From the NCBI GenBank assembly GCA_951802425.1, contig OX637799.1, forward strand, positions 744,001 through 808,000: a stretch of 64,000 nt of DNA, read 5' to 3'. Positions 44,303-55,235 of the stretch are shown piece by piece. The notes below the pieces were generated by a model. The model did no database searches. It was not told the DNA's origin and worked only from the letters and a program-made list of their open reading frames with translations. The position numbers and the translations under genes were made by a program. The stretch comes from Clavaria fumosa (Eukaryota > Basidiomycota > Agaricomycetes > Agaricales > Clavariaceae). The number at the start of each line of letters is the position of its first letter. Positions within the stretch are counted from its first letter, which is position 1.

Positions 44303-44923
44303 TGTCGCCAACCCGATGATCAAGAGTAATTGGGCCAGGATCTTCACAATGATCTCCTTCACTGGTCGTGAGATTTCATGGTCAAGGTGAATTTTGACTT
44401 GGTTCAAAAAGTTATCGAGACTCTGGAATATATCAACAATCGAGTCGTAGTTCGAGCTGACATTCTTGGCTGTCTACATCGAACAAGGATCTTCATAAAC
44501 AAACATTTTTGATGGGAGCAGCAGATAGAGACACACCTGAAGCAACACTATGACAGCGGCGGATATCGCCTTTGCAGGTGGAAATGGCTAGCTCGCAACA
44601 TGTGAGTTCACGTACGAATTTATCCAAGTAGGGGTGCGCACAATGCTGATGACGGTTGCTGCCATCTCTGAGAACGATCGTACGAGACAAAGGACGGGTT
44701 CCAAAGCATTCCGTACCCTTCTTCCCTGTTTTCGATATGCTTCAAAGTCCTTCTGACACTTATCGATCAAGGCGAGAACATCATCTGGGGAATTGGCATC
44801 CCTGGACAACTCTGAAAGGGTGGCGTCACTGGTGCATGTGTCAGACTGGTACTGATTGACAGCGGCTTTCCAGATGTCGACAAACTGGCAATCTGCCAGT
44901 TGTGGTTCTTGAGTATCAGGCAT
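44303..44923 (-). pseudogene. STAND protein, N-terminal Goodbye domain
   Basis: Minus-strand ATG at 44923 opens MPDTQEPQLADCQFVDIW. The exons read as a fungal STAND N-terminal Goodbye domain: VNQYQSDTCTSD, DDVLALIDKCQKDFEAYR, RNALEPVLCLVRSFSEMAA, then after an intron PFPPAKAISAAVIVLLQ, then after a second intron (GTGTGT..GATGTAG) TAKNVSSNYDSIVDIFQSLD and KEIIVKILAQLLLIIGLAT. The frame is cut inside the last exon by the Copia element (duplication AACAT) and continues at 30392. The first intron donor is uncertain. Goodbye domains head NLR-like fungal STAND proteins; the downstream NACHT P-loop at about 29303-29330 supports that architecture. Confidence 0.75.
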
Positions 44924-45001
44924 GAGGTATGTCGCAGGAGGTGTGTTGAGGAGCGACAATGTAGTGTCAAAGATAATTATAAGGGCAACGAGGCCTGTAT
45001 A

Positions 45002-45126
45002 AAGGACCAAACTGGACAAAATTCATATCTTTGGTAAATTATGCTTCCAGACATGCATGCACACATGTGTGCATGTATGGACATGCATGGACATGTATGT
45101 ACACACATGTCCATCTGTGTACATGT
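45002..45126. repeat. 125-bp inverted repeat, left copy
   Basis: AAGGACCAAACTGGACAAAA to GTGTACATGT. An exact reverse complement is at 54233-54357. The left copy lies just upstream of the STAND gene start. Confidence 0.85.
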
Positions 45127-45220
45127 GTGCCCATTCATTTACATGCATGGGCATGAGCATCCATGAATGTGCATATGTGTCCATGAATGGGCACATGTGT
45201 CAATATTGGCCCTGTGTGTG
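45050..45220. repeat. ACATGCATG-type low-complexity repeat
   Basis: Repeated variants of GGACATGCAT and ACATGTGTGC, strongly palindromic. No gene. Confidence 0.65.
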
Positions 45221-45224
45221 CAAA

Positions 45225-45680
45225 TGTATGCTAATATATGTGCAAGCTTATGCTGATTTGTGCAGAATTATGCTATTATATGTGCAAGCCTAAGCAAATT
45301 TGTGCAGAATTATGCTATTATATGTGCAAGCCTAAGCAAATTTGTGCAGAATTATGCTATTATATGTGCAAGCCTATGCAAATTTGTGCAGAATTATGCT
45401 AATTTATGTGCAAGCTTATGCTGATTTGTGCAGAATTATGCTATTATATGTGCAAGCCTATGCAAATTTGTGCAGAATTATGCTAATGTATGTGCAAGCT
45501 TATGCATATTTGTGCAAGCTTATGCTAATATATGTGCAAGCTTATGCAAATGTGTGCAGAATTATGCTAATATATGTGCAAGCTTATGCCAATTTGTGCA
45601 GAATTATGCTAATATACATGCAAGCTTATGCCAATTTGTGCAGGATTATGTGTGCAAGCTTATGCCAATTTGTTGTCAAG
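45225..45680. repeat. 24/48-bp minisatellite
   Basis: Alternating units TGTGCAAGCTTATGCTAATA and TTTGTGCAGAATTATGCTAT, each about 24 bp, about 19 units. The open frames (YVQAYANLCRIML repeats) arise because the unit length is a multiple of three. Confidence 0.8.
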
Positions 45681-46329
45681 AGTAGGTCAATTAAACCAGT
45701 TAATAATGTATACAATGGCAAGGAGGGGGCATAGCAGTAATTCCAACAATGGGCAGGAATCCTGCATGTTGGTCATGTTGCCAATGAGTGGCAGGGATGC
45801 AACTGGATGAGGTAGGGGATGGTCAAGGTAGCATGACAGAGGGGTTTGACCCAGACACTGCACAAGAGGGTGGCTGCTGTGTGATACCCAGCCAAGTACT
45901 TAGGTGGCTCTTGACAGTGATCCTTATGCATATGTGGGTAATTGAGTTTATGTTATATAGTATGTTGTAGTATTTACTACTTCAAGGATTATATACTGAA
46001 GAATTATCAGAAGTGGAATAGTACCAAAGAAGATCTACAAAGAAGAAAATGCAAGACAAATAATAAGGAAATTGCCCAGAGACATGTTTCAGCCACCATA
46101 TCAATACCCTAAAACCTAACATCATTGAGGCATATGCACTAACTTGTCTAGAGACCACCCTGCAAATCCTAAAGCAACTCCTGAACAATGCCTGAGCAAC
46201 AGCAAGGCAAGCAGCAATTGTCAGAATTATGGATTGCACTTGGAATTGCCATTTGTTGGTCAGACGTAATTGCCAAGTGTCAGAATTCAACTATTGACAG
46301 GATCACTTATGTAAGTGGTCATGGAATGG
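45681..46329. other. Unassigned sequence
   Basis: No ORF with recognisable features, no repeat that I could define. Possibly decayed transposon sequence. Confidence 0.3.
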
Positions 46330-46520
46330 TTACTAAAGAGTTGTGGGAAGATCATGGATTAGTCATGTGATCCAGACAGGAGCCAGATTACATAATCCCC
46401 AGGTCACATGACCCAGGCCTTTAGCACATCACATAACACATGGGGCCTGAGTGTGGGAATGCTGGCAAGCGCTGGGGTTCCTGCTATATATACTTTTGCT
46501 TTTTTCCCAGGAGCTATGAG
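46330..46520 (+). repeat. Decayed Gypsy-C-like LTR piece
   Basis: GATTACATAATCCCCAGGTCACATGACC and GAGTGTGGGAATGCTGGCAA, matching the middle of the Gypsy-C LTR with nearly all CG sites lost, followed by a TATATATACTTTTGC promoter-like segment. Confidence 0.6.
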
Positions 46521-47122
46521 ATTTGGCTATATGGATTGACCAGGGGCACTGGGAGTATGAGAGCAAGACCCAATGAGCTCAATTCCACACCAACCCACCT
46601 GCCCCTCATCTACCTGCTCAAGGCAGAAACTGCAACCTTACCCCACCACTGGTAACAATCCCATGATACCCAGACCAGCTGCAGGAACCCCCACAACCCC
46701 ACCACAACCCATTAATCCACCTTGCCTGCCAGCTGGACCTGAACCTGCCTTACATTGTGCTTAGTGATGAGGAATGAGAAGGATGCCATCAGGGAAACCT
46801 TTGTTTGAGATGTGGGAAGCCAGGACATTAAAGTGCTGCATGCCCTGACCAAAGAGTAGCAGGATGAGCCATCTTCACATTGGAAGAAGGAGAGGAAGAT
46901 CTTCAGGAGGCTTACAAAGTTGAGGAAGAAGTCAAAGAGGATGTGGATGACCTGCATGAAGAGTTAAATGAGGAAGCAACTCAAGAACTTCCAGGGGAAC
47001 TCTGAGTCACAACAACAAACCAACCCCCATACTCATGTGGGCCACAACTAATTCCTCCTCTCTTCAGTTTCCTCACAACTTTTCTAATACACCTATTGCC
47101 TCCCAGTCCTCCCAATCCTTCC
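46521..47122. other. Decayed element sequence
   Basis: Between the LTR piece and the reverse gag relic. CpG-poor, no sustained coding; probably remnant Gypsy-C internal DNA. Confidence 0.3.
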
Positions 47123-47960
47123 TCATAAAGACAAAAATTGCACCACATCCACCTGTACCTGCTTGAAGTTGCTAAGTTCCTGCATGGCCAAGGCTTGGTC
47201 CTCAATGGGAGAGAAGGCCTCTCTCATTCGAGCTTTGAACATGGCCCAAATTACAAGCTTGCCTCCTTCTTCTAGTAGCACATTCACAGCTTGATTTGCC
47301 CATTCTGTGGCATATCCTTCTGTCATGTGGCTTAAGCAGAAGACTACCTTGTGGAAGTCCATCAGGTACTTGGCCTTGTTTACTTGGAATTCTAGATGCA
47401 GGCTTCTCAAAAATGTCTGGAACTCCTCCCTCTTTCCAGAGTACATGGTGATCTTTAGGGAGAACATGGCAGGGGCAAGGGGTGGTGCTGGTTCTGGTGC
47501 AGGTGCAGTGTCTGTCTTAGTTGGGTTGTAGGTAGATTTGAGGGGGTTCTGCAAAAATGTCGATACGTAGCCTATCTTCTAGGCTGAGAAAGGTGAGGTT
47601 GGTTTGGGCATGTGCAGAGCAGTGTGGCACTTCTGGTACTGGGTCTGTCTGAACCCCAATGGAGTAATGGGTAAGTTCTTCAAGAGTGCTTTGGTAGTCG
47701 CTTTCACTAGAAAAGCTTTCAAGATCTTCATCCCCTCATAGGAGCTCAGTAAGTTCATCTTTGTTTCTTTGTTTCTCAGCTAAAACATCTAGCTGTTCCA
47801 GCAGGTTGCATCAGAAAGTACACCACTCGATGGAATGTTTGTGGGACAAAGGGTTGTTTTGGAATGGATCTTCTCATGTAAAGATCCTCTTGCTGGCAAA
47901 ATGGCATTGGAACAATAATGCAGTTACTTCTGAATGTCTCAGGTAGTGGAAGTCACCATA
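47123..47960 (-). pseudogene. Gypsy gag relic, reverse strand
   Basis: The minus-strand frame 47554-47123 reads as a retrotransposon gag domain (YSGKREEFQTFLRSL, LSHMTEGYATEWANQAV, MREAFSPIEDQALAM), similar in plan to the Gypsy-C gag at 49483. Upstream (47960-47555) the same strand shows LEQLDVLAEKQRNKDELTEL and an acidic segment, interrupted by stops. Orientation is opposite to the LTR piece at 46330, so it is a separate relic or an inverted fragment. Confidence 0.65.
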
Positions 47961-48620
47961 GCTTCCTCCAGGCATATTTGGCAGTGTCAGTTGTTCAAAG
48001 TCAGTCTCGATATCTAGTCCCAGGAGAGCCTTTCTCCTGACGGATCATTCATACACTGTTCAAAAGTGAGCCAGTCTGTCTTCTTGGGATACACAAGTCT
48101 TGCTTCGACTTGGACAGGGTGGAGAGTGCCTAGGTCCAAAGAGGTAGGCAGTGGGAAAGGTTGTTACTTGTCACAAAGAGCAATGCGACTTCTGTGCATT
48201 TGAGGGAACCTGGTTCGTGGCTTGGCCAAATTGAAGTGCAAGGTTGTATTGGAAGAGGAGTCACAACCTAAGGAGACTACACTACAAGAGTCCATGTTTA
48301 TATAGTGTGTAATGTGAGGTGTGAGTCATAATCGGAAAGGGGGCAGTGCATTGCATGAGTCATACATGTGGGATACACAAGGGACTGGCGAGGCAGCACT
48401 GCATGGGGTGGTGACAAGGAAAAGGAGGTGGAAGCATGTGGGTAGGGGCAGGGGTGGTGGTGATGGCATGAGAGGCAGTGTGGTTGGGGGAGTCACGTGG
48501 AGTAAGAAGGGGTGGGAATTCTTACACATGTACTTGGCCATCAGCAAAGCTTCCTCTCATAGCTGTTTCCTTCTTGGACAACTTGCCAAACAGTGTTCTG
48601 GTTAATCCCTTGCCTAGGCC
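47961..48620. other. Spacer, no gene recognised
   Basis: Contains GT-rich stretches (48300-48500). Weak minus-strand frames; nothing nameable. Confidence 0.3.
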
Positions 48621-48911
48621 TGTTAGGATCGCTTATGTAAGCCATCCCAAAGTGCAGTTGTGGAGAAACTGGGGAGGGTTGTTGGAAGGTCACATGACCT
48701 GTGGCTGGGTCGGATTATGTAATCATGTAAGATCACATGACCTGGGGCCTGGGCGCATCACGTGATCCGAGGGTCCGAGCGTGGGAATGCCGGCAAGTGC
48801 CGAAGCGTTCGCTATAAGTACTTTTGCTTTTCCTTTTTTGTACTCTTTTCCCCTTATCTTAGTATTAGTGTCATGACCTTACGCTTAAGTTGTGTGAGAC
48901 CCAGTCAGATA
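48621..48911 (+). repeat. Gypsy-C 5' LTR
   Basis: TATA-like CTATAAGTA at 48812-48820. ATCTTAGTATTA at 48856-48867 pairs with the primer site after the LTR. Differences from the 3' LTR are mostly CG versus TG or CA. Confidence 0.85.
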
Positions 48912-48923
48912 TAATACTAAGAT
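48912..48923 (+). promoter_or_regulatory. Gypsy-C self-priming site
   Basis: TAATACTAAGAT directly after the LTR, complementary over 12 nt to ATCTTAGTATTA inside the same LTR (48856-48867). Confidence 0.7.
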
Positions 48924-49482
48924 CCGCCTGTCCACCCTAGCCCTGTGTCCTAACCCAGCTAGCCTGGACCCTTAATTTCAAACTGTGACACATTGTCACA
49001 GCTCAGCCCCTATCATCCTCTTCTCCTTTACCCTGCCCGCGGTGTGTAACAGAACCACGCAAAATTTTTACTGTGTGTAGATACATGTGACCAGACCAGG
49101 AGGAAGTCAACTGTGACCCTCCCCAAGTGATACCGAGTGCCCAAGGCCCAGAACTTTGTTTTACAGCTACATACCAGTGAATCGTGTAGTGTACAGGGCA
49201 AGGAAAGGCCCCTACATAGTCTTTCTGTAGTTTCCTGGTCCAGTGGACAGGGCCCTTGCTCTGTGACCATTGTCAGAAGGGCACACGGGCAACTCATTAG
49301 GAGTTGTGGAGCGACCACCTGGGACACCATTCAGGCCCCACGTTAACAAAAGTTTCATAGAATAAGAGTTCTATAGGTACATAAGTACACAGAAGAGCAG
49401 CCTAAGAGGACAGGACTGTTAAGAGATCGAAGAAATCCTGAGTGCCCAAGGCCCAGAACTTTATTTACAGTATCCAGGGCCT

Positions 49483-50376
49483 GTGATGGCAGACCATGTC
49501 GCCCCGCCTGTAGCCCAACCTATGAGGCTTGACCTATCTGTTGCCCCCTTTGATGGGCAGAAAAGGAACTTCCATATGTTCCTCCAATCACTTCGCCTCT
49601 TGTTTATGGCAAACCCGACTACCTATGCTACGGACCTGGTGGAGGTCCTCTTTGCTTTGAGCAAAATTACTGGAGATGGATTCGCTGCTGAATGGGCGAA
49701 TATGAAAGTGGAAGAGATCCTGGGTAGTGGCGAGGCCGGAACCTGGGTGGAGTTTGTGGAGGAGATGAAGCGGGCATTTGATGACCCGAACAACCATGCG
49801 ACTGCCCTTGCCGATATTGCAGGGTTGAAACAGGGTGCCATGACGGCACCAGAGTTCTTTGCAAGATTTGAGATGCTGTTCTGATGGGCGGAGTTGAGTG
49901 CAGAAAAGGACTCAGGAATCCTGGTCCATTGGCTGGAGTTGAACTTGAGTAGGAGGTTGGTGGAGAGGATCTATGGTGTCTCCCCAATGCCAGAGACTTA
50001 TGGAGAATGGAAAGTGCTGGCAGAAAGACTGGATGCGCAGCAAAGGTGATTTGACGTGATAGTCATGGAACGGACACCACAACCCATTGCAACCCCCACG
50101 CAACCCACCGTGACCCTACTGCGACCTGCCGTGACCATTTTGCGACCTCTTGTGACCCCTCTGCTGTGTACTCCGGATGTGGCCATGGCCCGAGGATGGG
50201 CCCCTGCTGATGAGAGACGTTGTTTCCGATGCCACCAGACTGGCCATGCTGTCCATTTCTGCCCCTGCCTGATACATGTCTGCAGGTCCCAAGGGCCCAA
50301 ACCCGGGCAGCACCATGTGCCCCCCAAATGGTGGAGGGATATGAGAAAGAGATTGCATGGCTCCGAGCCTGCATAG
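49483..50376 (+). pseudogene. Gypsy-C gag with two nonsense codons
   Basis: Starts MMADHVAPPVAQPMRLDLSV. Capsid-like gag domain (FDGQKRNFHMFLQSLRLLF, LSKITGDGFAAEWANMKV, MKRAFDDPNNHATAL) and a zinc knuckle CFRCHQTGHAVHFC (CX2CX4HX4C). TGA at 49882-49884 and 50047-50049 both fit CGA before mutation. The frame ends TAG at 50374-50376 and overlaps pol in the -1 frame, as in Gypsy-D. The leader 48924-49482 holds no gene. Confidence 0.85.
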
Positions 50377-53300
50377 AGCTGTGTGAGAGAGAGAGGAGGA
50401 CTCCCACTGGGGAGAAGAAGTGTGCCAGCCCCCTTTCCATCCCTGTGCCTGCTGCAAGTATACCCCAATATACCATCTTGCAGTGGAGACATACCCGAAT
50501 TGGGGCTGAGGTGAAGGAGGAAGTGAGACTGGCAGAGCGCCTAACCAGAGTGCAGCCAGAAGTGTGGAAACATGTGCCACGAGAGCTAGCCATCCAGGTG
50601 CACTTGGAGGCTTTCAGCACTGGCAAAGGGACCACAATGAAGGCCCTTGTTGACTCAGGGTGCACCAACTGCTTCATGGATTTGGAGTGGGCAAAAGGAG
50701 TGGGACTGGAGCCATCTCTCCTGCTGAACCCAATCACCATGTATAATGTGGATGGGACACAGAACAGGAATGGAAAGGTCCGGTATGGGATAGAGGTGCT
50801 GGTGAGAGTTGGTGACCACCAGGAGCGGATCCACTTTCTGCTGGGAAAGACCCAGTCCCACAAGGTCATCCTTGGGCATGACTGGCTCAAGCGGCATAAC
50901 CCAGATATCGACTGGCAGAAGGCAGAGCTGAGCCTTACCCACTGCCCCCCACAGTGTTCCCCATCCCCTCAAGCCTCTGCACCCCTGAAAACGAGTACCC
51001 TCGCATCCACGAGTATTCTGGACACCCATTTTCCCAACTCTGGCCCTACCCCCGATTGGCCCAGCCGCTACCCTTTGGTGTTTAGTGAAGTGAAGTGGGA
51101 TGAACTTCCCCGCTCCCGACCAGACTTTGATATTAAGATCAAGTTCAAAAAGGACCCTGAGCACCTCTCCTCCAAGCTGTATTCTTTGACACGGCAGGAG
51201 ATGGTGGAGATGAACCATTGGGTGGATGAGCAGCTTGCTTCTGGACAAATCCGGCCCTCGAAATCCCTGTATGCCAGCCCCTTCTTCTTCAAACATGAGA
51301 AGGACAAACTGCGGCCAATCATTGACTACTTGAGGCTGAATGAACACCTGATCAAGGACAAGTACCCCCTCCCCCGCATCTGAGACACAGTGGATGTGCT
51401 TAAAGGAGCGTTGATCTACTCTAAGATTGATGCAAAGGGAGGTTTCCCATCTATGCAGGTCTGGCCCGAGCACCAGCACCGCTGTGCCTTCCTGACACCC
51501 CGTGGACTCTTCGAACCAGCTGTCATGTGGTTTGGACTGCAGAATGCCCCTGCTACCTTCCAACACTTCATGAATCATGTGTTGAGGGAGGAGATTGCAG
51601 GAGGACATGTGAGGGCCTATGTGGATGATGTCATTGTGTTTGCAGAGGATTTGGCTACACACCAGTACTGGATGGATCGGGTCTTGAGGAAGTTTGGAGA
51701 GAATGGGTTGTGTCTCAAACTCAGTAAATGCAAGTTTGAGAAGAGTGAGATCATCTTCCTGGGGATGAAGATCTCCCACAACAGACTAGAGCATGATCCG
51801 GCCAAGGGTGCGGCAGTCCGAGATTGGCCACATCCTAAGAATGTGAAGGATGTCCAGAGGTTCAATGGGATGCTGAACTACCTCCGCCGGCACATCCTGA
51901 ATCTTTCTGCCTGGGCAAAGCCACTCTTCCGGCTGACTGGGAATGTTCCATGGAAATGGGAGGAGGAGGAGGAAGCAGCCTTCCGAGATCTCCGCCAGGC
52001 ACTCGTATCAGCCCCGGTCTTGGCTCTGCCTCAGGACAAAGGGAGATGGAAGGTAGAGACAGATGCAAGCAACCTGGCAACTGGTGGAGTGCTCTCGCAG
52101 CAGCAGATGGATGGAACCTGGAGGGTTGTTGACTATATCTCCAAGGCCCTCACTGCAGCTGAGAAGAACTATGATGTGTATGACAAGGAGTTCTTGGCTG
52201 TGATTCGGGCACTTTGCGAGTGGCGAGCATACCTCATTGGAGCAGAGGAGATGATCGAGATCTGGACGGACCATGCAAACCTCCAGTACTTCTGGAAGCC
52301 CCAGAAGTTGAAGCCGAGGCAGGTTCGTTGGGTTGGAGAGCTCCAGTGCTTTGACTTTGAGATAAAGTATTGCACTGGCAAGTCGAATACAAAGGCAGAT
52401 GCACTCTCCCTGAGACCAGACTATGGAGAGATGGTGGAGGAGGATGCACCGGTGCAGGTTTTCCTGGAAATGGAAGTCTGTGTGTCATTTACATTGGAAA
52501 TGGAGACGCTACTCCAGAAAAATAGCGCGGTACACATACAGAAGCTGGAGGAGTTTGATGATGAGTGGACATGAGATCGTGCTGGACTCTGGTGAAAGGG
52601 GATAGTCACTTGGGTCCCCCTAGGAGCTTGTGAGGCCGTTCTTGAGTTTGAGCATGACCTCCCCGCTGCTGGACACCCTGGGCCCCGGAAGTTGAGAGCA
52701 GCACTAGTGAAGGGTTATTGGTGGCCGGACATGGTAAAAGATGTGGATCGGTATGCCCAGGGGTGTGAGACATGCCAGCGGATGAAGCCCAACCGTACCA
52801 AGCGTGCTGCCCCACTGCACCCCCATCTGGTGCCCGATGGTCCCTGGTCGGTGATCTCATGGGACATAGTCGGTCCCCTCCCCCTCTCCCGTGGACATAA
52901 TGCCATCCTTGTTATTGTCGACAAATTCATGAAACAGACACTGCTCAAAGCGATCGGGCTCAACCTCACAGGACTTGGAGCGGCGCGTCTCCTCCAGGAT
53001 CGAGTGTTTCGTGACCATGGAGTCCCTCACAAGGTTGTGAGTGACCGGGGGTCCCAGTTCGTGTCCCGCTTCATGAAGGAGTTCTACTCCATGATCCGGG
53101 TAAAGGCAAATCCAAGTACTGCCTTTCATCCACAGACTGATGGACAGACGGAACGGGCGAACCAGGAGATGGAGATCTATCTCCAGGCTTATGTGGACCA
53201 TCTCCAGGATGACTGGGCTGAATGGTTGTCCACTGCGGAGTTTGCTCTTAACAATCGTGAGCACTCAGCAACAGGACAGACACCTTTCTTCCTTGATTAT

Positions 53301-53932
53301 GGACGACACCCATGGAATGGGGGGCTCCGGCCACCTTCTGAGGTGAACCCGGCGGTGGACGAGTGGATGGCTAAGCTCACGGAGTCCCAAAGAGCAGCCA
53401 AGGAGGCAATGGAGAAAGCAGTGGCAGTGATGAAGAAGAGCTACGATAAGGGGAAACGCCCAAGTCGGGAGTACTCTGAGGGAGATCTGGTCTGGCTGGA
53501 TACTAGAAACTTGAAGATGGACCGGCCCTGTAAAAAGCTTGACAACAAGAGAGCAGGCCCCTTTGCAGTTGAGGAGAAGGTGGGACCTGCTGGGTATCGC
53601 CTCAAGCTCCCTCGGGCCTGGCGCATCCATCGGGTCTTCAAAGAGTTGCTGTTGACACCATACCACCCCCTTCCTTCCCTTCCCAGAACCTGCCTCCCCC
53701 TCCACCCCCTACGATTGATGATGACCACCTGGAGTATGATGTGGAGGCGATCCTTGATGTTAAGAAGGTGGGGTGTGGAGTGAAATACCTGGTGAAGTGG
53801 TTGGGATACCCTGTAGAGGAGAACACTTGGGAGCCACGACGGAACCTCACCAATGTGGCACTGCTTCTCCGGGACTTCTTCCTTGCTCACCCTGACAAGG
53901 CCAAGCTAGCTGGTCGGGACGCCCAGCCTTAA
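50220..53932 (+). pseudogene. Gypsy-C pol with stops and a frameshift
   Basis: Protease (ALVDSGCTNCF, about 50642), reverse transcriptase (SPFFFKHEKDKLRPIIDYLR, active site YVDDVIVF), RNase H (ETDASNLATGGVLSQ), integrase zinc part (CETCQRMKPN), integrase core (WDIVGPLP, SDRGSQFVSRF, HPQTDGQTERANQ) and a chromodomain (YLVKWLGYPVEENTWEP, 53741-53932). Stops at 51381, 52572 and 52593 (all TGA, CGA-compatible); a frameshift near 53680 separates the integrase tail from the chromodomain. Not functional. Confidence 0.87.
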
Positions 53933-53943
53933 GAGGGGGGTGA

Positions 53944-54235
53944 TGTTAGGATCGCTTATGTAAGCCATCCCAAAGTGCAGTTGTGGAGAAACTGGGGAGG
54001 GTTGTTGGAAGGTCACATGACCTGTGGCTGGGTCGGATTATGTAATCATGTAAGATCACATGACCTGGGGCTGGGCGCATCACGTGATCTGAGGGTCCGA
54101 GCGTGGGAACGCCGGCAAGTGCCAAAGCGTTCGCTATAAGTACTTTCACTTTTCCTTTTTTGTACTCTTTTCCCCTTATCTTAGTATTGTCGTCATGACC
54201 TTATGCTTAAGTTGTGTGAGACCCAGTCTGATACA
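53944..54235 (+). repeat. Gypsy-C 3' LTR
   Basis: Partner of 48621-48911. Its end abuts directly the 125-bp inverted repeat copy at 54233-54357. Confidence 0.85.
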
Positions 54236-54357
54236 TGTACACAGATGGACATGTGTGTACATACATGTCCATGCATGTCCATACATGCACACATGTGTGC
54301 ATGCATGTCTGGAAGCATAATTTACCAAAGATATGAATTTTGTCCAGTTTGGTCCTT
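54233..54357. repeat. 125-bp inverted repeat, right copy
   Basis: Exact reverse complement of 45002-45126, starting at the end of the Gypsy-C LTR. Confidence 0.85.
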
Positions 54358-54448
54358 CATAGGCCTGCAATTGCTGTACTGTACTGCAATGAAAATTCGA
54401 GCCATATATAGAAATCTTTGCGATTAGTCAGTATAACAATAATACCCC

Positions 54449-55129
54449 TCAGTTCTTATGATTCTTCGCTGCCTGCTTGACATGTTCTGCCCCTTCCTGA
54501 ATGCTCTCCACACCCACCTCCACACCCTCCGCAACCTTCCCTTCTATGTCCTGCACCTTGCCTCGGCCCCAACCGAGCCATGACTGGCCTGCATGCTTTG
54601 GGTCCTGCCCTGCACTCTCGGCGGCTTCGACCGCGCCGTGCACGGCATGCGTGACCGCTCCTGTCGCACCTCGCCGCGCCGCGGCGGCCTCTTGCGCTAC
54701 AGTGTCCCTGGCATCTGAGAGCATGTGTTTGGATGTGGCACCTAAAGCAGTGGCACTGTCCCGTGCATCTTTGGATGCCTGGGATGCCGTGTCCGATAGA
54801 CGTTGTTGGCCCTTGGCCTGATTTATGTAGTGAGCTCCAACATCGGACTGATGGATGGATGTGGTGGGCAAGGTGGCCTACAATACCTTAAGATCATGTG
54901 CAGCATTGTGCACCATTCGTGCATGGTCAGGACGAGTGGAGTAGTAATACAACCCCCCGAAGGTGACGGCTACTGCGCCGGTGATGAGGGCAGTGTTGTT
55001 GTTGCCCAACTTCTTGGGTGGGGGAGGCAGGGTAGACGTAGTAACGTATGTGCGCGAGAGCACAGGGAGGGAAGTGCGCACGAGGAGGGGCCTGGCAGAA
55101 GCGAAACGAATAGCTCGTGTTCGAATCAT
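54449..55129 (-). CDS. Small mitochondrial-type helical protein
   Basis: Two exons, 55129-54887 and 54847-54449, with a 39-nt intron (GTATTG..CATCAG), phase 0, 213 aa. The N-terminus MIRTRAIRFASARPLLVRTS is Arg/Ser-rich without acids, typical of a mitochondrial presequence. A single hydrophobic segment follows (TALITGAVAVTFGGLYYY, about residues 50-67), then a long Ala/Gly/Ser-rich amphipathic part with LEA-like heptads (SQASKDARDSATALGATSK, VAEGVEVGVESIQEGAEH). Similar proteins that I recall in fungi are uncharacterised or annotated as cell-wall-stress related. Intact and with ordinary codon use, so a host gene. It is expected in the inner mitochondrial membrane, facing either side; function unknown. 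Transcribed in the same direction as AMP deaminase, 106 bp beyond that gene's stop. Confidence 0.8.
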
Positions 55130-55235
55130 CTTGTTGGATGGTGTGTACGAGGAGTTGAGCTCAGTTTGTTCCTTTTATAACAAGAGCCGGAAACGATGAT
55201 GTCATTGGTTATACCACGTGATGTGTGCATATATA

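Larger units (their letters stand above)
48621..54235 (+). mobile_element. Gypsy chromovirus (Gypsy-C), damaged copy
   Basis: LTRs of about 291 bp (48621-48911, 53944-54235; TGTTAGGATCGCTT...GATA). gag, pol with integrase and a C-terminal chromodomain lie between. A polypurine tract (AAGAGGGGGGTGA, 53931-53943) precedes the 3' LTR. Five TGA stops and one frameshift break the proteins; most stops fit CGA. No 5-bp target duplication is visible (AGGCC on the left, CATGT on the right), suggesting rearrangement after insertion. Confidence 0.88.

Noticed and set aside
45342..45734. 130-codon frame of YVQAYANLCRIM repeats
   Set aside because: Product of the 24-bp minisatellite, whose length is a multiple of three.
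48616..54240. Target duplication for Gypsy-C
   Set aside because: AGGCC on the left is not repeated on the right; no shift of the LTR end gives a match.
54501..54821. Plus-strand frame opposite the small mitochondrial gene
   Set aside because: The reverse strand has a presequence, a hydrophobic segment and a spliced frame; the plus frame is its shadow.
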